Below are positions 60,245 through 64,000 of a stretch of DNA of 64,000 bases, piece after piece (position 1 is the first letter of the stretch; every line of letters begins with the position of its first letter). The DNA lies in contig OU015566.1 of the NCBI GenBank assembly GCA_907165135.1, positions 3,102,501 through 3,166,500 of the forward strand, given 5' to 3'. A program made the position numbers and the translations under genes. Source of the stretch: Oikopleura dioica (taxonomy: Eukaryota > Chordata > Appendicularia > Copelata > Oikopleuridae). The notes under the pieces were generated by a model, which saw only the letters and a list, made by a program, of their open reading frames with translations, had not been told where the DNA came from and ran no database searches.

Positions 60245-60716
60245 TTAAGTTAAAAGACATATATTGAGCTCTGAGGAACAAACCTTTGATTCTTGAAGGT
60301 TTTCCTTCGCATAAGCTTCAGCTGCTTTAAGGGTGTCGCTGTGCAATAAATCATACAATCTATCGTCCACCTTTCGCAAGCCAGTTTTCAAATCATCAAT
60401 TGCAAGATCATCGCGCAGAATATTCTAGAACAGTTCATTCATCCAACTCCCACAGAAAAAAACACACTTGCCTTAGAAACAAGTTCGGCAGATCTGTAGG
60501 ACATGTTAGCGATTCGGCAGACGTTTGAGGAGCGTTTCATCATGTTCATGTCCAACTCTACTTGACGGTCTTTTTTGGGTCGAAAAAGACAATTTTCTTC
60601 AAAAAAATTATAAAAAAAGATTCCAATTTTTTCTTCAATAAAAGCGTTTTTTTCGACCCTTTTCCCATTCGAGCCCGGATCAAATCCGGCAAAGTCAAAT
60701 CTTTCTGAACTCCCAT
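60245..60716 (-). CDS. Small helical protein, unknown
   Basis: The start at 60716 (MGVQKDLTLPDLIRARMGK) is followed by an intron without a GT donor in frame (GG-AG fits). An exon follows with RPKKDRQVELDMNMMKRSSN and SYRSAELVSK. A GC-AG intron leads to NILRDDLAIDDLKTGLRKV and a helical end. The total is about 115 residues with a heptad-like pattern. It could be a small coiled-coil complex subunit, but no family is certain. Confidence 0.4.
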
Positions 60717-61020
60717 GATGTTTTTTTACTCTCTGTAACTATCGTTCAATCGTTAAACTTTGTATGAAGCTCAGAAGGGGTGGGAAAAGGTGAGAATACT
60801 GTCTCGTAAATTTTAAGCCATCAGAAAAAGCGTTTATCATCGCTCATAAAATATGCTGAACTCAAGTTCTCGATTTCACGCTGACTAATCAAAATATTTT
60901 TCATCCCTTTTTCCTCCTGATCAAAAACTATCGGCAAAGTATTGAGATATTGGTCGCAGCGATTTATTTGACAATTGAATTTTATTGACTAAAAAGGGAA
61001 CAGTAGAAGAATTCGAATTT

Positions 61021-62409
61021 TCATGAGCATTCGATTGCGCTGAAGTGAGCATTCCAATATTTTTCGGATGCTCGCGGGGCAAGATGAACTGCATCCTTGT
61101 TGAAGTCTCGCTTTGTCAGGATTGGAGCGGCGGGCGAACAAGGGTACTCTTCCAGAACTTCCAACAGCTCTTCGTACACTTCCAGCGAGACTTGTTCCTC
61201 TTCGCCGTGGAACGACCATCGCGGCACTTTGATCGGCTTGACGAAGTGGAGACTCTTCAGTTTCGGCATGCAGTAGTTGATGTCCCTGTGCAGAGAATGC
61301 ATTAGTTTGCCGACATCTTGATTTTCGAAAGCAGCTTGTGACGCTTTGAGAGCATTATTGAGGCCGATCCCGATTACGAGTCGGCCGGTGAATTTCTTCA
61401 TGCAGTTGCTCTCACAGCACGGACAGATGGTCGACAGAGGCATCATCTTCTTCTTGTCGCCGTTTTGAAACTTATCTCTGTTCGATTTCGTCGAGAAAGG
61501 GTTGATTTTGTTTGTTTGCGGGTCCTTGAGCGCGCCAGTACGTAGGATGCAGAGCAGCTCTAGAATGTCGCAGCCGCTGTACGAGGTAATATTGTAGCCA
61601 GCTCGGTTGATCTTTCTCCTTCCAAACTCTTTGAGTTGCGAATCGCCAACGACGACGACTTCGTACTTCTCGAAACAAGGCCTTTCCCACCTCGCTCGTT
61701 TGTCGCCAGGAAACCAAGTCGAATTGGATTTTTTGTCGTCTTCTTTGACGACTCGTTCGGAACTTTCGCTTTCTAGCGGAAAAGAACGACTCTCAGAATT
61801 TTCCTCGGACCATTTTTCTAAAAGAAGAGAAGAATTTCTAGTAGCCTTGTTTCTTTCTTTTTGACGAATAAGTTTGTCCTTGAACTCTTCAAGTTCCCGC
61901 TGCAAAGAAATGATACTTCTCTCGAGCTTCTGATACTGCAGGTTGGTAGCTTCTAGCTCCTCTTCTTTCTTCTTGGGCTTCAGTAGACATTCTTTTATGA
62001 ATTCTAGTAGCTGCTTTCTTGCACTTTTAGTTTTTGGGTTTTCACATTCGGCTGGTTTAGGAGCGACCAAGCGGTTGAAATACTTCATGTCAATCTGGCA
62101 CATGCCGCCGAGAATGTATTCCAAGTGCGCCAGATATGTCTCGGCTGCGCGAGAGCCCTGTTCAACAAGAACTCTGAAAGCAGCATTGGTGACTTCTTTG
62201 GCGTGGTTCAACTGAAGATCGTTGACCGAGGTCACTAAATTTCGAGCCAAAACTTCTTTTGATCTTGCTTTCTTTCGTTCAGAGTATCTAAAAGGACTTC
62301 TGAAAGGAGAAGTTTTTCTTCCAGCATTAGTGCTTTTCTCTTTCTTCATCATTTTTTGTCGAAGCTCCGGAGAAAATAAAATTGATCCGGGTCTTTGTTT
62401 GGTCAGCAA
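61021..62409 (-). CDS. Intronless coiled-coil protein with an SGNH-hydrolase-like domain
   Basis: One uninterrupted frame of 462 residues. Residues 1-65 are basic and Ser/Arg-rich (SPFRSPFRYSERKKARSK). Residues about 140-190 form a coiled coil. The C-terminal half has SGNH-type blocks: VVVVGDSQLKEFG (block I with GDS), a Cys cluster (CPCCESNC), GIGLNNA where block III would be, and KDAVHLAPRASEKYW (block V, DxxH). The catalytic Ser, Asp and His are all present. It stands out as the only long single-exon gene here that is not in an obvious transposon. Non-LTR elements of the CR1/L2 type can carry such an esterase in ORF1, so an origin from a retroelement or retrocopy is possible. Confidence 0.6.
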   Translation of the reverse strand: MLTKQRPGSILFSPELRQKMMKKEKSTNAGRKTSPFRSPFRYSERKKARSKEVLARNLVTSVNDLQLNHAKEVTNAAFRVLVEQGSRAAETYLAHLEYILGGMCQIDMKYFNRLVAPKPAECENPKTKSARKQLLEFIKECLLKPKKKEEELEATNLQYQKLERSIISLQRELEEFKDKLIRQKERNKATRNSSLLLEKWSEENSESRSFPLESESSERVVKEDDKKSNSTWFPGDKRARWERPCFEKYEVVVVGDSQLKEFGRRKINRAGYNITSYSGCDILELLCILRTGALKDPQTNKINPFSTKSNRDKFQNGDKKKMMPLSTICPCCESNCMKKFTGRLVIGIGLNNALKASQAAFENQDVGKLMHSLHRDINYCMPKLKSLHFVKPIKVPRWSFHGEEEQVSLEVYEELLEVLEEYPCSPAAPILTKRDFNKDAVHLAPRASEKYWNAHFSAIECS

Positions 62410-63080
62410 AGAGCGTCGTTCAACCTAAATATGGCCAAACAGCTGATCTCAAATTTTGTGAAATCAAACCAATCGCTTTATGCAATCACCGCTCACAGAT
62501 ATGCGTTTGCGAGCGATTCTTTTCGAAAAAAAATATTTAACGCTCCCTTTTTTGATTGACCGAACAAAATGTCCTACGGCCAAAATATTCAAGAAACTCA
62601 TTTTTTGGGAATAAGTTTTGGATATCTTCATTTCAGATTCAATTGCCCCGTTTCCAGGGTTCTAAAAATTAACAAAATTGCTTGTCTGGTAAAACGAGAT
62701 AATAATAAAATAATTATAAAATAATATGGTTAAATGAGCGTAATGAGACATTTATGATGACTTGAGGATATATTCTAGCAAGAAAAAACTGTCGTTATCT
62801 CATAAATTTTCTTGCGAAAAAGCCAGTTACCGAAAATGACGAGAAAATCATGAATCAGGCGGCTACCTCCGAACATGCTTTTGACCACGCCACGCGCGCA
62901 TGTGCCTCGGCAGTCGGAATTTCTTTCTTATCAGTCCTTGTATTTCATAATTAAGAAAACTCGCTCCCGTCTCGTCTTCACAGAGATCTGACATCATGCA
63001 TCGATATCGCCTTCGATATTGTCTCTTCAGAAACTATAAAATCAACAACGCGCTCCGAAAAAAATTCACATCGAAAAAAA

Positions 63081-63890
63081 ATGATGATCAAAATTTTAAC
63101 ACAGATTTTTTTGCCTTTTTCCTTCTTCGTTTTAATAATTTGCTCGCCTCTTTTTCTCAAGAAGAGAATAAAAAACTCCTCAAGCGACTCAACTTCCGTT
63201 TTCACAACTTCTGGTATTCAGTTTTCAACAGTAAAATCAACTTTACCTCAAACAACGACGAACACAGATCAATCTTCAACAAGAAAAATTGCTTTAGAAA
63301 CATCAGTCGCTGAAACAACCATTTCTCCATCATCATCATCCTCATCATCTCCATTATCATCTTTTTTACAGTCAACAAATGCTGACTCACCTTTTCCGAC
63401 GACAAGAGATGCTCCAGCATCACCCATTACATTTTCTATCAATCCATCGTCCTCAATTCCCGTGGAGACAAAAACGACTCGTTCAGAACCAACAACCACC
63501 TTTTCCCTTCAATTGTCAACGATAAAGCAGGACTGCGAGTCCTGCAGTTGCGATCATAAAGAAAATTGCCTCGGAGACTTTTTCGGAGACGACAAGCAAA
63601 ACGAGTGCAAGAATCGTGGTTGCCGCTGGTGCCCGAATTTCGACAATGAACCGGATTGCATCAGAGGACCAAAGCCGGAAGAAGATCAATGTGAAATAGA
63701 GACGAGGGAAAAAGTTGATTGTGGTTATTTCGGAATCTCGTAAGTTTTCGGAGACTTTTTCTTTCTAACTGAGATTTCTAGGAAAGAAGAATGCGAAAGC
63801 TCCAACTGCTGCTGGCAAGAACCTGTCTTTTTGCTTAAATTTTCTCGTGATATTCCTTGGTGTTTTTATCCTAAAGGCTTTGGCTACTGA
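63081..63890 (+). CDS. Secreted mucin-like protein with a C-terminal trefoil (P-type) domain
   Basis: The signal peptide or anchor is MMIKILTQIFLPFSFFVLII. A stalk of about 115 residues is very rich in Ser and Thr, so probably O-glycosylated. A Cys-rich stretch (DCESCSCDHKENC, NECKNRGCRWC) follows. The C-terminal trefoil is split by a GT-AG intron (63740-63781): KVDCGYFGIS, then KEECESSNCCW and IPWCFYPK. The DCGY...CCW...WCF spacing is the P-type signature. Mucin plus trefoil suggests a mucus or house-secretion component, by inference. Stop TGA at 63888-63890; AATAAA at about 63917. Confidence 0.8.
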
Positions 63891-64000
63891 CACTTGATGA
63901 TCTTTTTTTGCTGAAAAATAATAAATTTCCAAAAAAATATTTTTGACCAAGAAAAGTCATTTCGGAAGCTTTTAGAAAAACCTGCTCAAATGAAAGATTG

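Overview
This is eukaryotic DNA, most likely from an appendicularian (larvacean) tunicate such as Oikopleura or a relative. The evidence is the gene style. Introns are mostly 38-47 bp. Several exon joins only work with GA-AG introns, which are a known peculiarity of larvaceans. Genes are short and closely packed, some with only 15-200 bp between them. Products are animal or chordate types: laminin gamma, a rhodopsin-family GPCR, a glycogen-targeting PP1 subunit, a Mieap-like protein, and trefoil, CUB, SUEL-lectin and thyroglobulin-1 secreted proteins. The window is richer in transposons than the compact O. dioica genome is known for, so a larger-genome larvacean is possible. The species is an inference. 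All gene models were spliced by eye.

Layout. 1-8.1 kb: the 3' end of an unknown gene; a BAAT/acyl-CoA thioesterase-family gene interrupted by a 2.8 kb nest of palindromic transposons; then, on the minus strand, a SUEL-lectin gene and a CUB-type gene. 8.4-10.8 kb: an ambiguous small secreted gene holding a hairpin element, and AT-rich repeats. 10.86-22.5 kb: a complete 17-exon laminin gamma gene (1619 aa predicted) whose sixth intron holds a 4.7 kb fold-back element. 22.8-28.7 kb (minus): a membrane-anchored RING protein and a class A GPCR with a very long second extracellular loop. 28.7-35.4 kb: a transposon-rich gap with GC palindromes, a Penelope-like retroelement and a TTAA-flanked 736 bp inverted-repeat element. 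36.2-40.5 kb (plus): two tandem paralogues carrying a GIY-YIG-like domain, the first split by a 1.4 kb inverted-repeat element. 40.8-42.1 kb (minus): a PPP1R3-type glycogen-targeting subunit. 42.1-46.6 kb: no gene seen. 46.7-49.6 kb (minus): a nuclear-type protein with a PIDLT motif and a four-pass membrane protein. 51.4-64 kb: many small genes, including Mieap-like, thyroglobulin-1, SGNH-like and trefoil genes.

The most interesting theme is the meeting of inverted-repeat transposons and splicing. Elements with perfect target-site duplications sit inside coding sequence or tiny introns, and in each case the flanking reading frame is intact once the element is removed as an intron. Several small GA-AG introns carry inverted repeats close to their ends, as if they were the worn remains of the same process. 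A second theme is self-nesting: one palindrome has TTAA at its exact centre, and three TTAA-flanked elements lie end to end in that spot.
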